Below are positions 36,410 through 45,954 of a DNA stretch of 64,000 bases, in pieces. This DNA is from Candidatus Nitrotoga arctica (lineage in GTDB: Bacteria > Pseudomonadota > Gammaproteobacteria > Burkholderiales > Gallionellaceae), in contig NZ_OU912926.1 in assembly GCF_918378365.1 (NCBI RefSeq), positions 124,001 to 188,000 on the forward strand, in the 5' to 3' direction. The notes beneath the pieces are model-generated. The model was not told the DNA's origin and made no database searches. It was given only the letters and a program-made list of their open reading frames with translations. Position numbers and translations under genes: made by a program. Every line of letters starts with the position of its first letter. Positions within the stretch are counted from its first letter, which is position 1.

Positions 36410-37772
36410 TAGCGTATTCCAGCGCAGCCGAATAGCCTTCTGCATTTCGTGAACGGACTGCGGCGATAATACGGCCAATGCAACCCCTGTCTGGAGAAGT
36501 TGGATCAACTTGAGCTGATAGATCAGCGAGCCGATCAAACCCGGCTTCGCACTCCTTGATTTTCCGCCGACCCGCTTCGGCGACCAACAGGGGCGGAATC
36601 ACAGATGATGCAAGGCGTTCGATCAGCAGATACTCGGAGACCTGACTTGCTTCACGTGGGAGAGAGGCAAGCAGATCGTCTAGCCTCAACCCCTCTGCCT
36701 TGAGCTTGATCCCGAGTGGTTCCCATACCGTCGAATGCCAAGCAAGGCAACGGCGAATCTCAGGAATCAAAGCACGACAAGCGAGTTCTGGTGCTGCACT
36801 CATCGCCTTGAATAGGGAGCTGATGTGCTGACCGATCAGTGTGTTCCACAGGTCTTCAAGTTCAAGGCGCATGGATTCCAACTCGGCGAGGTATCCAATC
36901 GCCTCGAAGTGGGTGCGGTGATTTGGCTGGCCTGCAGTGACTGAAACCGTATTGATAAACTGACGCCACTCGGATCGAGTGGCAAGCTGTAGGAATCCAA
37001 GTTTTCCGCCAGTGTCGATATGCTTGCAAATTTCCACCACGATTTGTCGTTGCTTGTGGATCGGCAAGGTCTCTGAGAGCCGTGGCCGATGATGGAGCAC
37101 CAACGCATGTTTTGAATTGGCTTCTGACGCTTTCTCGATGTTGGTGATTAGTCGTTCCCATACTTCCATTTCAGTGCCACCATGAATACCAGCGACAATG
37201 GCGTAGGGCCGCCATGATTGACGCTTTATGTCGCCAGCGAACTCAGCCTCAAGTTTATTGGCGAGCGTTTCCACGGCGTCGCTGCCGTTGCCGCCAGATT
37301 GCCATTTATCTGAACCTACCGTTAGATCACAGGTCAGTAGATGTTGATACTCCGAAACCATGACCTGAAACTGTCGCTCGGAAGGCAACTCGGCCATTTC
37401 TGGCAAGGGGTGTCTCGCATCCTGTTCTTCTTCTGCCGAATGCGATGTACCAAGGGCATAGAGCCGCACTAGCTCTTGCTCGGTGAGGCTTGGACTGGCT
37501 CCCAGTTTGATTGGAGCGGGGATCCATCCGTGCACATCACGATGGTTTGTAACGAATCGAGCCGCATCGGATGGCGAGAAATGCCGGTCGCCGACAACAA
37601 TCTCACGATATTCGTTCTCAAGCGCCTCTCGGAGCTTATGGTTTAGTTTTTTGGATTGACGAAGCAGTTTCTTCCGTTCATCTTCAAGCTGAGTGGCCGT
37701 ATGCAGCAAGGTGTCGCTGGTATCGCTGGTCAGCCGCTTGGTGATAGAGCTGATTGAGGACCCCAGTTGCCC
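36410..37772 (-). pseudogene. UPF1-like helicase-nuclease, middle part
   Basis: About 453 codons between the frameshift at 37770-37773 and the IS630 insertion. The content is mainly helical and charged (ERKKLLRQSKKLNHKLREAL; ESMRLELEDLWNTLI), fitting the long insertion between helicase motifs Ia and II in large UPF1-like proteins. No separate enzyme motif is visible. The frame starts directly after a G4 run (minus strand) with SSISSITKRLTSDTSD when the missing base is supplied. Within the IS630 it would run into element sequence and stop, so the native product cannot be made. Confidence 0.78.
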
Positions 37773-39145
37773 CTCGCATCGTTGTCGCTACCCAGTACCG
37801 ATACGCACAATGGCTGGAGCTCTTTTGGAACTTCACCTAGCAACACCCTAAGTGCTTTTGCGGTCTGGGCAGTAACCAGAATCGATTTGCCCTGTGCCAA
37901 TAGGTGGCCTATCAGATTGCCGATGGTGTGGGTTTTGCCTGTTCCTGGGGGACCTTGAACGAGCACCGAGCCACTGTGATTCAAGCGCCGAATGATCTGA
38001 AGTTGCGCATCATTAGCTTCCTTGGCCAGCAGAATATCGTCATCGTTAAAAACAACAGGCGGGATTACCGCTGCTTGTTCAGTACCACTTCCAGAGCCAC
38101 CCAACCCTTCGCTCAGTCCAGAGCCTTCCCACGAATCCATCGTCCCGGTTATTTGTGCGAGCGATGACGGAAACATACTCCGGTGGTCGATGTCGTCGAT
38201 GATCGCATCGACGGCGTTCGCAATGCCAGCTACCCGCTTCCGTAGCAGGAGAACTGGATCACGCCATAACCGAGGCGTTGTCGAGGCAGCCTCCGTAGAG
38301 GGCTTATTCAAAAACTCGCCATTGAGGGGCGAGACTGTCTGAATAAACGCCTTCAGAAAGGCCTCAGTATCCTCCCAACCCAATGGGTGGTACCCAGAAC
38401 TTTCCAGATCGCTCTTGCGGTTCTGGAGTGTGGCTGGCGCAATGTCCTGGAGGTCAACAAACAGGCTGCCATACAACTCGGCTTCACGATCAGTCTCATG
38501 GATCGTGAATTCAGGAACATTAGGATCGAACCGAAGCTCAATACGCTTCAGTAAAACGGGATGATCAATGACGATCAGACCATCAACCCCAGAAGTTGTC
38601 TGCCAAGAGAAATGCCCATCAGCCACCAGCAGCTCAAGTTGCTCGCCATCTTTTTCAATAGTCGAGTAAATGTCGTAGAAGACCTCGAAAAATCGCATTG
38701 CCTTGCGAGCCGCTAGCTCTGGAGCAACCCATGCATTCCGTAGTTCGATCCAGTCAGCGTAGTCCGAAACACGTTGCTCATCATCATCGAACAAAATGGT
38801 GATTGTCTTATCATCATCGTCGGTGGCGTTCAGGCTCTCAGCATAGGCCACCGCTTTCGACGGATCGTCCCAATTAGGTAGCAACCATGAGGTAATCGTT
38901 TGTGGCGGAGCGGGGCAACGTGTGGTTGTGGGCCGCTTAATGCGAAGCAATGTATCTGGGATTTCTGGCGTATTCTCCACTCGCACAGGTCGAAAGACCT
39001 GCATGGAAGGGTGGCTCGGCATATCCGCTAGCCTCACGACCTTTGGTTGCTCGCCGAGAACCCTTACTGGTCTGAACCGGAGTTGATTTGCCTCTTTCAG
39101 AAAATGATAAAGCTGGCGAACCTTGCTCTTGATTACATTACTCAC
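37730..39145 (-). pseudogene. UPF1-like helicase-nuclease, N-terminal part
   Basis: The real start is probably GTG at 39145, six bases after a perfect AGGAGG. The first 400 residues are an N-terminal region of unknown fold (LYHFLKEANQLRFRPVRVLG; TITSWLLPNWDDPSKA). The helicase core begins with Walker A VQGPPGTGKTHTIGNLI at about residues 396-412 and motif Ia (KSILVTAQTAKAL). The frame is lost at a run of four G (37770-37773, minus strand), after which it stops at 37730. Restoring the frame and removing IS630 gives one protein of about 1,607 residues. This piece alone has ATP-binding residues but no complete helicase. Confidence 0.82.
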
Positions 39146-39660
39146 TCCCGTACCTCCTGTGCCGCAGTACGCCAATTTTTGTACGGAGTATTGGGCATGG
39201 CAACCGCTCGGAATAGCATTGCATCAATCACTCTCATTGTCTCTTGACCTTGTCGGAAGGAACGGGGGCAAGCACGAGGCCCACCCGCTCGCAATGGTTC
39301 AGAATAATCACTTCCATTATGTTCGCGATGGAGCAGCGATCATTAGTTTCCCGTCGGTGAAATTTGGACGGCGCGAGTGCGGTAATGTACTGTAATGTCC
39401 AGCATAATCCTACCGTTTAATTCCACCACCAGAGAAGTGAACAGATGGCACGACACTACACAAACAAAAATTTCTTCCAGCAAATGCCGAGTGCCCTATT
39501 TGCAGCGCAGCCGGGTATGACATGAGTGGCTTCAATTCCCTCACCTCGGCCCTGACACTAAAAAACCGATTCAGGAATGGGTTGTATGGGCATAGCAGCA
39601 AAGTTGGGACATTCCCAGCTATTCTCGTGCTTTTGAAAATATCGCCCGCACTATCATTGC

Positions 39661-39695
39661 GGGCGGTTATAACATCCGATGCAGTCCAACATAAA
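39661..39695 (+). repeat. Island-flanking direct repeat, right copy
   Basis: GGGCG, TTATAAC, then ATCCGATGCAGTCCAA (39674-39689) and CATAAA. The 16-base core is identical to the copy at 31156-31171 and the flanks are similar, so the two form an imperfect direct repeat 8.5 kb apart. It could be a duplicated integration site or the same end of a lost transposon. Confidence 0.7.
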
Positions 39696-39732
39696 CGATA
39701 AGCCCGCAGATATGCGGGCTTATCGTTTATGT
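39689..39732. terminator. 20-base perfect hairpin at the island edge
   Basis: ACATAAACGATAAGCCCGCA and its exact reverse complement are separated by GATA. The stem is GC-rich at the tip, and the outer arms are AT-rich rather than ending in a clean T-run. It may terminate transcription in both directions. Confidence 0.6.
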
Positions 39733-39842
39733 AGCGCCAATAGCGTCACGGTGAATGATGGGCAAGCTGTGACGACTGTGTCGATTTATCCAAATAGACT
39801 GAATCGTTTGGTCACTCCAATATTGAACCCATAGCTACGTTG

Positions 39843-40604
39843 TTACTGATCGCGTGTAATTATTTCGCCCTCAAGAGCCATCGCTATTTCTGTTGGAGTC
39901 GGAAACAAATTACGATAGATAGCGTACATTGAGCTAATCATCACGGGCAGTAAAACGAGCCAGCCCAGCATCACTGGCATGGTGGCAATCATCATGAAAA
40001 GTAACATCATCCCGCCATACAACGACAGCGGGAGAATATTCCGTAGACAGGCTAACAGGCTGGTTTTCAGCGCGTCAATAGGCGACATTTTCTCAAAGAT
40101 TATCAACATTGGAGCAAACTGCATCGACATCAGTAGCACGCTGAACAAGGCCATGCCCAACATCAGTGCAATGCCCGCGCCCGTAGCGGCTTGCGCTAGT
40201 ATTTCTGGGTTGTTCACTGGCTTGCCGCTCATCAGGATACTTACCAGAGTAGCGCCGCCGGCGAGCATCATTACGCCTAATATCAGCATTTGGCTAATCA
40301 AGCTGATACCGCCTAATGTGACTAATTGCGAAGTATTGTTGTGAAATCCAGCAAACAAATGCGATAGCTCTAGTTCTTTGTCATGCTCCAGCGCATGGCA
40401 ACCACACATATAGCCCGCGAGTAGTACTGGGAATAGTAGTGTGGCTAAAGGATCGCCGATCACCGGGATGGTGGAAATGCCGAGTAGCCCGGTTACCCCG
40501 ATGGTTGCTAGAACCACCCACAGTACCGGACTTTTTTTGAACAGCCAGTAGCCCTGCTTTATCCATAGCCAGCCATTGGCAGCATTTACTTTGCGTGCTT
40601 CCAT
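39843..40604 (-). CDS. BPSS1780-family integral membrane protein
   Basis: The protein has 253 residues. The ATG at 40604 follows GAGGC and gives the family's usual start, MEARKVNAANGWLWIKQGY; the frame is open further upstream inside thrB. Six hydrophobic segments are visible, for example SPVLWVVLATIGVTGLLGI and ILPLSLYGGMMLLFMMIAT. BPSS1780 proteins occur throughout betaproteobacteria and have no known function. It is directly downstream of thrB, overlapping if the longer frame is used, and probably shares its transcript. Confidence 0.82.
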   Translation of the reverse strand: MEARKVNAANGWLWIKQGYWLFKKSPVLWVVLATIGVTGLLGISTIPVIGDPLATLLFPVLLAGYMCGCHALEHDKELELSHLFAGFHNNTSQLVTLGGISLISQMLILGVMMLAGGATLVSILMSGKPVNNPEILAQAATGAGIALMLGMALFSVLLMSMQFAPMLIIFEKMSPIDALKTSLLACLRNILPLSLYGGMMLLFMMIATMPVMLGWLVLLPVMISSMYAIYRNLFPTPTEIAMALEGEIITRDQ

Positions 40605-40614
40605 TTTTGCCTCG

Positions 40615-41559
40615 CTATAGCCAAATAACATTACTGTTCGCGGCGATGTGCCGTTGCAGAATGTATTTAAATTGATCTGGATTGTGTGCGTGTATCAGTT
40701 CATTTTCACGGGGCAAGTACATATCGTACAGGCGCGACAGCCAGAAACGCAGCGCTGCTGCACGTAAGGCAATTGGCCAAGCAATATATTCTTTTTTTTG
40801 CATTGGCCGCACCGCATGGTAGGCCTGCAACAGGGCTTGAGTGCGCGCCTCGTCCAGAATACTGTCTACGCCCATGCACCAGTCATTTACGGTAATGGCC
40901 ACATCGTACAAGAGGCTATCGTTACAGGCGAAATAAAAATCGATCAGGCCGCCGATACGTGCACCCTCAAACAGTACGTTGTCGCGAAATAGGTCAGCGT
41001 GGATCACGCCTTGCGGTAGCGCGGCAAGCGTGTGTTTCTCGTGGAATGCGACTTCGCTTTCCAAGAGCGCTACGTCGGGCGGCGATAGAAACGGTGTTAC
41101 CTGTGGCGCGGCACGCGCACGCCACATTGCATCATGTGCGTTGGGCATGGTTTCCGCAAAGTTCTGCGCTGCATTGTGTAATCGGCCCAGCATCCCGCCT
41201 ATAGCGGCACAGTGGATCACCTCTGGATTCATCAACGACTTGCCTGACAAACGACTGACAATGCACGCAGACTTGCCATTCAGTTCGCTTAGGAATTGGT
41301 TATGCCGATTGGCTACTGGGCTGGGGCAAGGAATGCCGTGACGGGCCAAATGAGACATCAGATTGAGGTAGAACGGCAGTTCGCTGGCAGCAAGTTTTTC
41401 GAACAGCGTCAGCACGAAACGACCATTGCTGGTAGTGACAAAGTAGTTGGTGTTCTCGATACCCGAGGCGATACCTTGCAATTCCAGTAATTGGCCTAGC
41501 GAATAATCGTCCAGCCAAGAGATAAGTTCTGGCTCAGTGACACGGGTAAAAACTGCCAT
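40615..41559 (-). CDS. thrB: Homoserine kinase (APH-type ThrB)
   Basis: This 314-residue enzyme phosphorylates homoserine on the way to threonine. It belongs to the aminoglycoside-phosphotransferase-like ThrB type used by betaproteobacteria and pseudomonads, not the GHMP kinase type. It starts MAVFTRVTEPELISWLDDY, typical for the family. The glycine-rich part GIASGIENTNYFV, the catalytic loop VIHADLFRDNVLF with its Asp, and the metal-binding LIDFYFA segment are visible. DUF2782 and BPSS1780 neighbours on the same strand match common betaproteobacterial order (DUF2782-thrB-BPSS1780). Confidence 0.92.
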   Translation of the reverse strand: MAVFTRVTEPELISWLDDYSLGQLLELQGIASGIENTNYFVTTSNGRFVLTLFEKLAASELPFYLNLMSHLARHGIPCPSPVANRHNQFLSELNGKSACIVSRLSGKSLMNPEVIHCAAIGGMLGRLHNAAQNFAETMPNAHDAMWRARAAPQVTPFLSPPDVALLESEVAFHEKHTLAALPQGVIHADLFRDNVLFEGARIGGLIDFYFACNDSLLYDVAITVNDWCMGVDSILDEARTQALLQAYHAVRPMQKKEYIAWPIALRAAALRFWLSRLYDMYLPRENELIHAHNPDQFKYILQRHIAANSNVIWL

Positions 41560-41574
41560 ATTTCGGAACTCGTA

Positions 41575-41976
41575 TCAGAATCTATGGATAACCCAGCGGG
41601 GTGGACGAAAACCTGGATCCAGATTTTGATAATGTGAAAACTTGCCATCGCCAAGGTCATCCACCAAATAATAGGGTGGTCCAACTTTCGGGGTAATCTT
41701 GATCATATAAAGTTTTCCGCCCATCCGGAATTCTTCAACGGTCTGTTCAGCCGGCTTGGTGGGGGTAATTTCGTTACCTAGAGCAGCGTCCGGTTCGTCG
41801 TCATCAACGGGCAATTTGGGCAACTGGAGTGGCAACGGCAACAGATTAGCGTCATGGGCGTTGCCATCAAGCGGGGGCGGCGGTGGCAATGGTTGCAGAC
41901 CGGGCAGCTGAAGCGGTGCGGCGGAGGCTGCGCTGAGCAGGCCGCTCAGGAATAAGGTGATAATCAGGCGCATCAT
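41575..41976 (-). CDS. DUF2782 exported protein
   Basis: The protein has about 133 residues. ATG at 41976 or 41973 follows GAGGGA and opens a signal peptide (RLIITLFLSGLLSAASA). A Pro-rich linker (LQPLPPPPPLDG and PLPLQLPKLP) leads to the small conserved DUF2782 domain (EEFRMGGKLYMIKITPKVGP, PPYYLVDDLGDG). The function is unknown; the family is nearly always next to thrB or polA in betaproteobacteria, as here. It lies 15 bases upstream of thrB. Confidence 0.8.
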   Translation of the reverse strand: MMRLIITLFLSGLLSAASAAPLQLPGLQPLPPPPPLDGNAHDANLLPLPLQLPKLPVDDDEPDAALGNEITPTKPAEQTVEEFRMGGKLYMIKITPKVGPPYYLVDDLGDGKFSHYQNLDPGFRPPRWVIHRF

Positions 41977-42079
41977 ATTCCCTCGGAGATTTTCCATGGC
42001 TGCATTCTAGCCGATAAGAAAGAAAAAGACTTCTTAAAACGTCCCATTCCTTGAGCTTGTTCCTACATCTTTGCGCCCT

Positions 42080-42796
42080 TCACAGGTTCAACTGCATTTC
42101 ACGCTCAGCCTCGGAAAGCTCAAAGCCGCGGGTTTCATAATGATTGAAAATGGCGCTGACTACTTCTGCTGAATTATCGATCACCTGAATCAGGTCCATG
42201 TCCTGCGGATTGATCATGCCTTCGGTGAGCAATGTTTGTCGGAACCAGTCCAGCATGCCGCGCCAAAATTCACTTCCCACCAGAATGATGGGAATGCGGC
42301 GTGTCTTGCCGGTTTGCACCAGAGTGAGTGCTTCCATCAGCTCGTCCAGCGTACCGAAGCCGCCAGGCATGACTACATAGGCACTGGCAAATTTAACGAA
42401 CATGACCTTGCGCACAAAAAAGTGCTGGAAAGTCTGGCTGATATTTTGGTAGGGATTATTGTGCTGCTCGTGCGGTAATTGGATGTTCAGCCCTACACTG
42501 GGTGACTTGCCATAGAATGCGCCCTTGTTGGCCGCTTCCATAACGCCGGGTCCTCCGCCCGAAATAACGGAAAAACCCGCATCGGATAGCAGCCGCGCAA
42601 TTTCTTCGGCTTTTTTGTAATAGGGATGATTCGGCTTGGTGCGTGCGCTACCGAAAATGCTGACGGCCGGCTGGATGATATTCAGTCGGTCAGTGGCAGA
42701 TACGAATTCTGACATAATGCCGAATACACGCCATGCCTCTTTTGAATTCCATACTTCCGGTAATTTCGAAGAAGGCAGTTTGGACTGATTGCTCAT
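42080..42796 (-). CDS. LOG-family nucleotide phosphoribohydrolase (TIGR00730)
   Basis: A 238-residue Rossmann-fold protein. It has the LOG signature GGGPGVMEAANKGA and PGGFGTLDELMEALTLVQTG, which bind the nucleotide phosphate and hold the catalytic Arg/Glu. Characterised members cleave the N-glycosidic bond of AMP or cytokinin nucleotides. In bacteria without plant contact the physiological substrate is usually AMP or another nucleotide 5'-monophosphate. It is divergent from polA with only 24 bases between starts. Confidence 0.88.
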   Translation of the reverse strand: MSNQSKLPSSKLPEVWNSKEAWRVFGIMSEFVSATDRLNIIQPAVSIFGSARTKPNHPYYKKAEEIARLLSDAGFSVISGGGPGVMEAANKGAFYGKSPSVGLNIQLPHEQHNNPYQNISQTFQHFFVRKVMFVKFASAYVVMPGGFGTLDELMEALTLVQTGKTRRIPIILVGSEFWRGMLDWFRQTLLTEGMINPQDMDLIQVIDNSAEVVSAIFNHYETRGFELSEAEREMQLNL

Positions 42797-42820
42797 GATT
42801 AAAGAACCCTTTTACAAAAA

Positions 42821-45559
42821 ATGAAAACATTGCTGCTGGTTGATGGCTCGTCTTATCTTTATCGCGCATTCCATGCCATGCCTGACTTGCGCAGTCCGCA
42901 TGGTGAGCCAACCGGGGCCATCTACGGTGTGCTTAACATGTTACGCCGCTTGCGCGCCGATTACCCAGCGGATTATAGCGCCTGCGTATTCGACGCTAAA
43001 GGCAAAACCTTCCGCGATGACTTATATGCCGACTACAAAGCGCATCGCCTTGCAATGCCAGAGGCTCTTGCCGCGCAAATTGCACCACTGCATCAACTTA
43101 TCGCCGCCTCCGGCTGGAATATCCTGACGATTGACGGAGTGGAAGCGGACGATGTAATCGGTACACTGGCGCAGCAGGCAACAGTAGGGGGTGCACGCTG
43201 CATTATCTCCACTGGCGATAAAGACCTTACGCAACTCGTAAACAGCCAAGTGCAACTCGTTAACACCATGAGCAATGAAACGCTGGACGAAGCGGGTGTG
43301 CTGGCTAAATTCGGCTTGGCGCCAGAACATATCATCGATTACCTTACCCTAACCGGGGACACGGTAGATAACGTGCCCGGTGTACCTAAGGTTGGCCCCA
43401 AGACTGCTGTCAAATGGCTAAGCCAATATGGCACGTTGGATAATTTAATGGCACATGCACACGAAATTTCCGGGGCGGTGGGGAACAATTTGCGTAATGC
43501 ACTGAACTGGTTACCGCGAGGCCGCATGCTAATTACCGTAAAGTGCGATGTTGAATTGCCCGTACATTTTGATGAATTGGTGGCGCCACCACAAGACAGC
43601 GTGCAACTTCGTAGCTTATTTGAACGTTGTGGTTTCAAAAGTTGGCTACGCGAACTTTCACATGCCGCACCTTCGCCCTCAGCAAAACAAACTGGGGAAG
43701 AGGATGGGATGCGGCAAGCCAGCATGTTTGCCGAAGAAGCACGTGTGCCTGCCCCGGTGCATTACGAAACGATCTTGACGGAAAAGCAACTCGACACTTG
43801 GCTGGAAAAAATCCTACGGGCCGAATTAGTGAGCATAAACACTAAAACCACCGCGCTGGACATGATGACCGCGCAGCTGGTGGGTATCTCATTTGCCATC
43901 CAACCCCATCACGCAGCTTATCTGCCGCTGGCCCATCATTACCCCGGGGCACCGGATCAACTCAGCCGTGAGCATGCGCTATTAAAACTCAAGCCGTGGC
44001 TGGAAAGCGCACAACACAAAAAACTGGGGCACGATCTCAAATATGATCAACACATCTTTGCCAACCACGCCATTCAGCTTGCGGGCATTGCAGAGGACAC
44101 ATTATTGCAATCTTATGTATTGGAAAGCCACAAATCGCACGATTTAGACTGCCTTGCGCTTCGACATCTCGGCGTGAAGACCATCAGCTATGCCGAAGTC
44201 GTGGGCAAAGGTGCTAAACAAATTTGCTTCGATCAAGTGGACTTGGCAATCGCTACAAACTACGCAGCAGAAAACGCTGACATCACTCTGCAACTCCATC
44301 AAGCACTTATTCCGCAGATCACGATGCAAGGTCGGCTGGATGAGGTGTACCGCAATATAGAGCTACCCGCACGGCAAGTGCTATACATCATGGAGCGTAA
44401 TGGCGTATTGATAGACAGCGTCAAGCTGGGGGGACAGAGCCGCGAACTGGGCGAGAAACTCATTAACATTGAAACGCAGGCATACGCGGCGGCGGGGCAG
44501 CCATTTAATCTCAATTCGCCCAAGCAAATCCAGGAAATCCTGTTCGATAAACTCGGCCTGCCGGTTAAGAAAAAAACGCCCAGCGGCACGCCCTCCACTG
44601 ACGAAGAGGTGTTGCAGGAACTGGCGCTGGATTATCCGCTACCCAAACTGCTGCTCGAATATCGTGGCATGGCGAAACTTAAATCCACCTACACCGACAA
44701 GCTGCCGCAAATGGTGAATCGCGAAACCGGGCGCGTGCATACCAGCTACTCGCAGGCTGTGGCAGTGACAGGACGATTGGCTTCCAGCGATCCCAACTTG
44801 CAGAATATCCCTGTGCGCACAATGGAAGGACGCCGCATTCGTGAAGCGTTCATCGCCCCGCCCGATAGCCGCATCGTCTCTGCCGACTATTCGCAAATCG
44901 AATTGCGTATCATGGCACATCTGTCCGGTGATCAGGGTTTGCTCAGGGCATTCGCGAATGCCGAGGATATTCATCTCGCCACTGCGGCAGAAGTTTTTTC
45001 CACTCCGCTAGATGCAGTGAGCAATGAACAACGGCGTTATGCCAAGGTCATCAACTTCGGCCTTATTTACGGCATGTCTGCCTTCGGCCTGGCTTCACAA
45101 CTTAATATCGAGCGTAGCGCCGCGCAGCAATATATTGATCTCTATTTCATGCGTTACCCCGGCGTGGCCGACTACATGCAGCGCACGCGCCAGCAAGCTA
45201 AACAGCAAGGTTACGTGGAAACGGTGTTCGGGCGCAGATTGTGGCTGCCAGAAATTAATGGTGGCAATGGTATGCGCCGTCAAGCCGCTGAACGTGCCGC
45301 CATTAATGCGCCCATGCAGGGCACCGCAGCAGATTTAATCAAGCTGGCAATGGCCGCAGTGCAAAATTGGATAGAGCGCGAACAGTTGCATACTCGACTT
45401 ATCATGCAAGTTCATGATGAACTGGTGCTCGAAGTGCCGGAGAATGAATTGGCGCTAGTAAAAGAAAACCTGCCTGGGCTGATGTGTTACGTGGCCGAGT
45501 TGAAGGTGCCGCTTGAAATTGGACTTGGTGAAGGCGAGAACTGGGAAGCAGCGCATTGA
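42821..45559 (+). CDS. polA: DNA polymerase I with probably inactive proofreading domain
   Basis: The 912-residue protein fills gaps and removes RNA primers. The N-terminal 5' nuclease (residues 1-290) starts LLVDGSSYLYRAFHAMP. The polymerase domain has motif A SADYSQIELRIMAHL, motif B RRYAKVINFGLIYGMSAFG and motif C MQVHDELVLEV, all intact. The middle exonuclease domain aligns well with E. coli Klenow, but the first metal-binding motif DTET reads NTKT: Asp355 and Glu357 of E. coli correspond to Asn340 and Lys342. The later Asp424 (LKYDQ) and Asp501 (ENADIT) are kept. Loss of the first two acids is expected to abolish 3'-5' proofreading while leaving synthesis intact. Confidence 0.95.
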   Translation: MKTLLLVDGSSYLYRAFHAMPDLRSPHGEPTGAIYGVLNMLRRLRADYPADYSACVFDAKGKTFRDDLYADYKAHRLAMPEALAAQIAPLHQLIAASGWNILTIDGVEADDVIGTLAQQATVGGARCIISTGDKDLTQLVNSQVQLVNTMSNETLDEAGVLAKFGLAPEHIIDYLTLTGDTVDNVPGVPKVGPKTAVKWLSQYGTLDNLMAHAHEISGAVGNNLRNALNWLPRGRMLITVKCDVELPVHFDELVAPPQDSVQLRSLFERCGFKSWLRELSHAAPSPSAKQTGEEDGMRQASMFAEEARVPAPVHYETILTEKQLDTWLEKILRAELVSINTKTTALDMMTAQLVGISFAIQPHHAAYLPLAHHYPGAPDQLSREHALLKLKPWLESAQHKKLGHDLKYDQHIFANHAIQLAGIAEDTLLQSYVLESHKSHDLDCLALRHLGVKTISYAEVVGKGAKQICFDQVDLAIATNYAAENADITLQLHQALIPQITMQGRLDEVYRNIELPARQVLYIMERNGVLIDSVKLGGQSRELGEKLINIETQAYAAAGQPFNLNSPKQIQEILFDKLGLPVKKKTPSGTPSTDEEVLQELALDYPLPKLLLEYRGMAKLKSTYTDKLPQMVNRETGRVHTSYSQAVAVTGRLASSDPNLQNIPVRTMEGRRIREAFIAPPDSRIVSADYSQIELRIMAHLSGDQGLLRAFANAEDIHLATAAEVFSTPLDAVSNEQRRYAKVINFGLIYGMSAFGLASQLNIERSAAQQYIDLYFMRYPGVADYMQRTRQQAKQQGYVETVFGRRLWLPEINGGNGMRRQAAERAAINAPMQGTAADLIKLAMAAVQNWIEREQLHTRLIMQVHDELVLEVPENELALVKENLPGLMCYVAELKVPLEIGLGEGENWEAAH

Positions 45560-45954
45560 ACGGCTTCGTTGTTGCTTGGCATGATGGGCTTAAGAAACCC
45601 CCCAGCGCCTGCACAGTTCAAGATTTTTTCGACCCCATCTGATTCCAGCCCGTCTTGCTCATCGCTCTTTATAATTGAGCTAACCTTCTCCATTATGCGT
45701 TTTTCGCGTAAGTAGTAAATAAAGAACCCAAAGCCAACAATTTTTGCTGCCGGTTGGGCACAAAATTTGTGAATTTTGGAGGACTTGCAGGTCAGGTTGA
45801 CGACCAAACTGCTTTCCGATACATTCAACGCGTATGAAAAAGTGCGTTTAGTTTTGCTATACGCCAGCTCATCCCGCCATGAATTGGGCATCCTTCACTT
45901 CAAAGTCGGCTTGATTTGAGTCCTTGCACAGCCGCTGCCAGAAAGGTCTCAGCC
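45560..45954. other. Intergenic region without recognised gene
   Basis: A minus-strand open frame (45487-45891) overlaps the end of polA, lacks a ribosome site and has no family features, so it is not called. Nothing else was recognised. The last 15 bases contain GAAAGG, the ribosome site of the next gene. Confidence 0.35.

Larger units (their letters stand above)
39146..39842. other. Right margin of the decayed island, no intact gene
   Basis: The region between the helicase start and the BPSS1780-type gene holds no full gene. A plus-strand ORF of 26 codons at 39445-39525 (MARHYTNKNFFQQMPSALFA) looks like a truncated gene start. A G/C hairpin of CGCCCGCA with TGCGGGCG lies near 39644-39667, then the right direct repeat (39661-39695) and a 20-base hairpin (39689-39732). 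These features mark the likely island boundary. Confidence 0.45.

Noticed and set aside
45487..45891. Minus-strand open frame of 134 codons after polA
   Set aside because: It overlaps the polA end, has no ribosome site and its product has no recognisable domain or signal.
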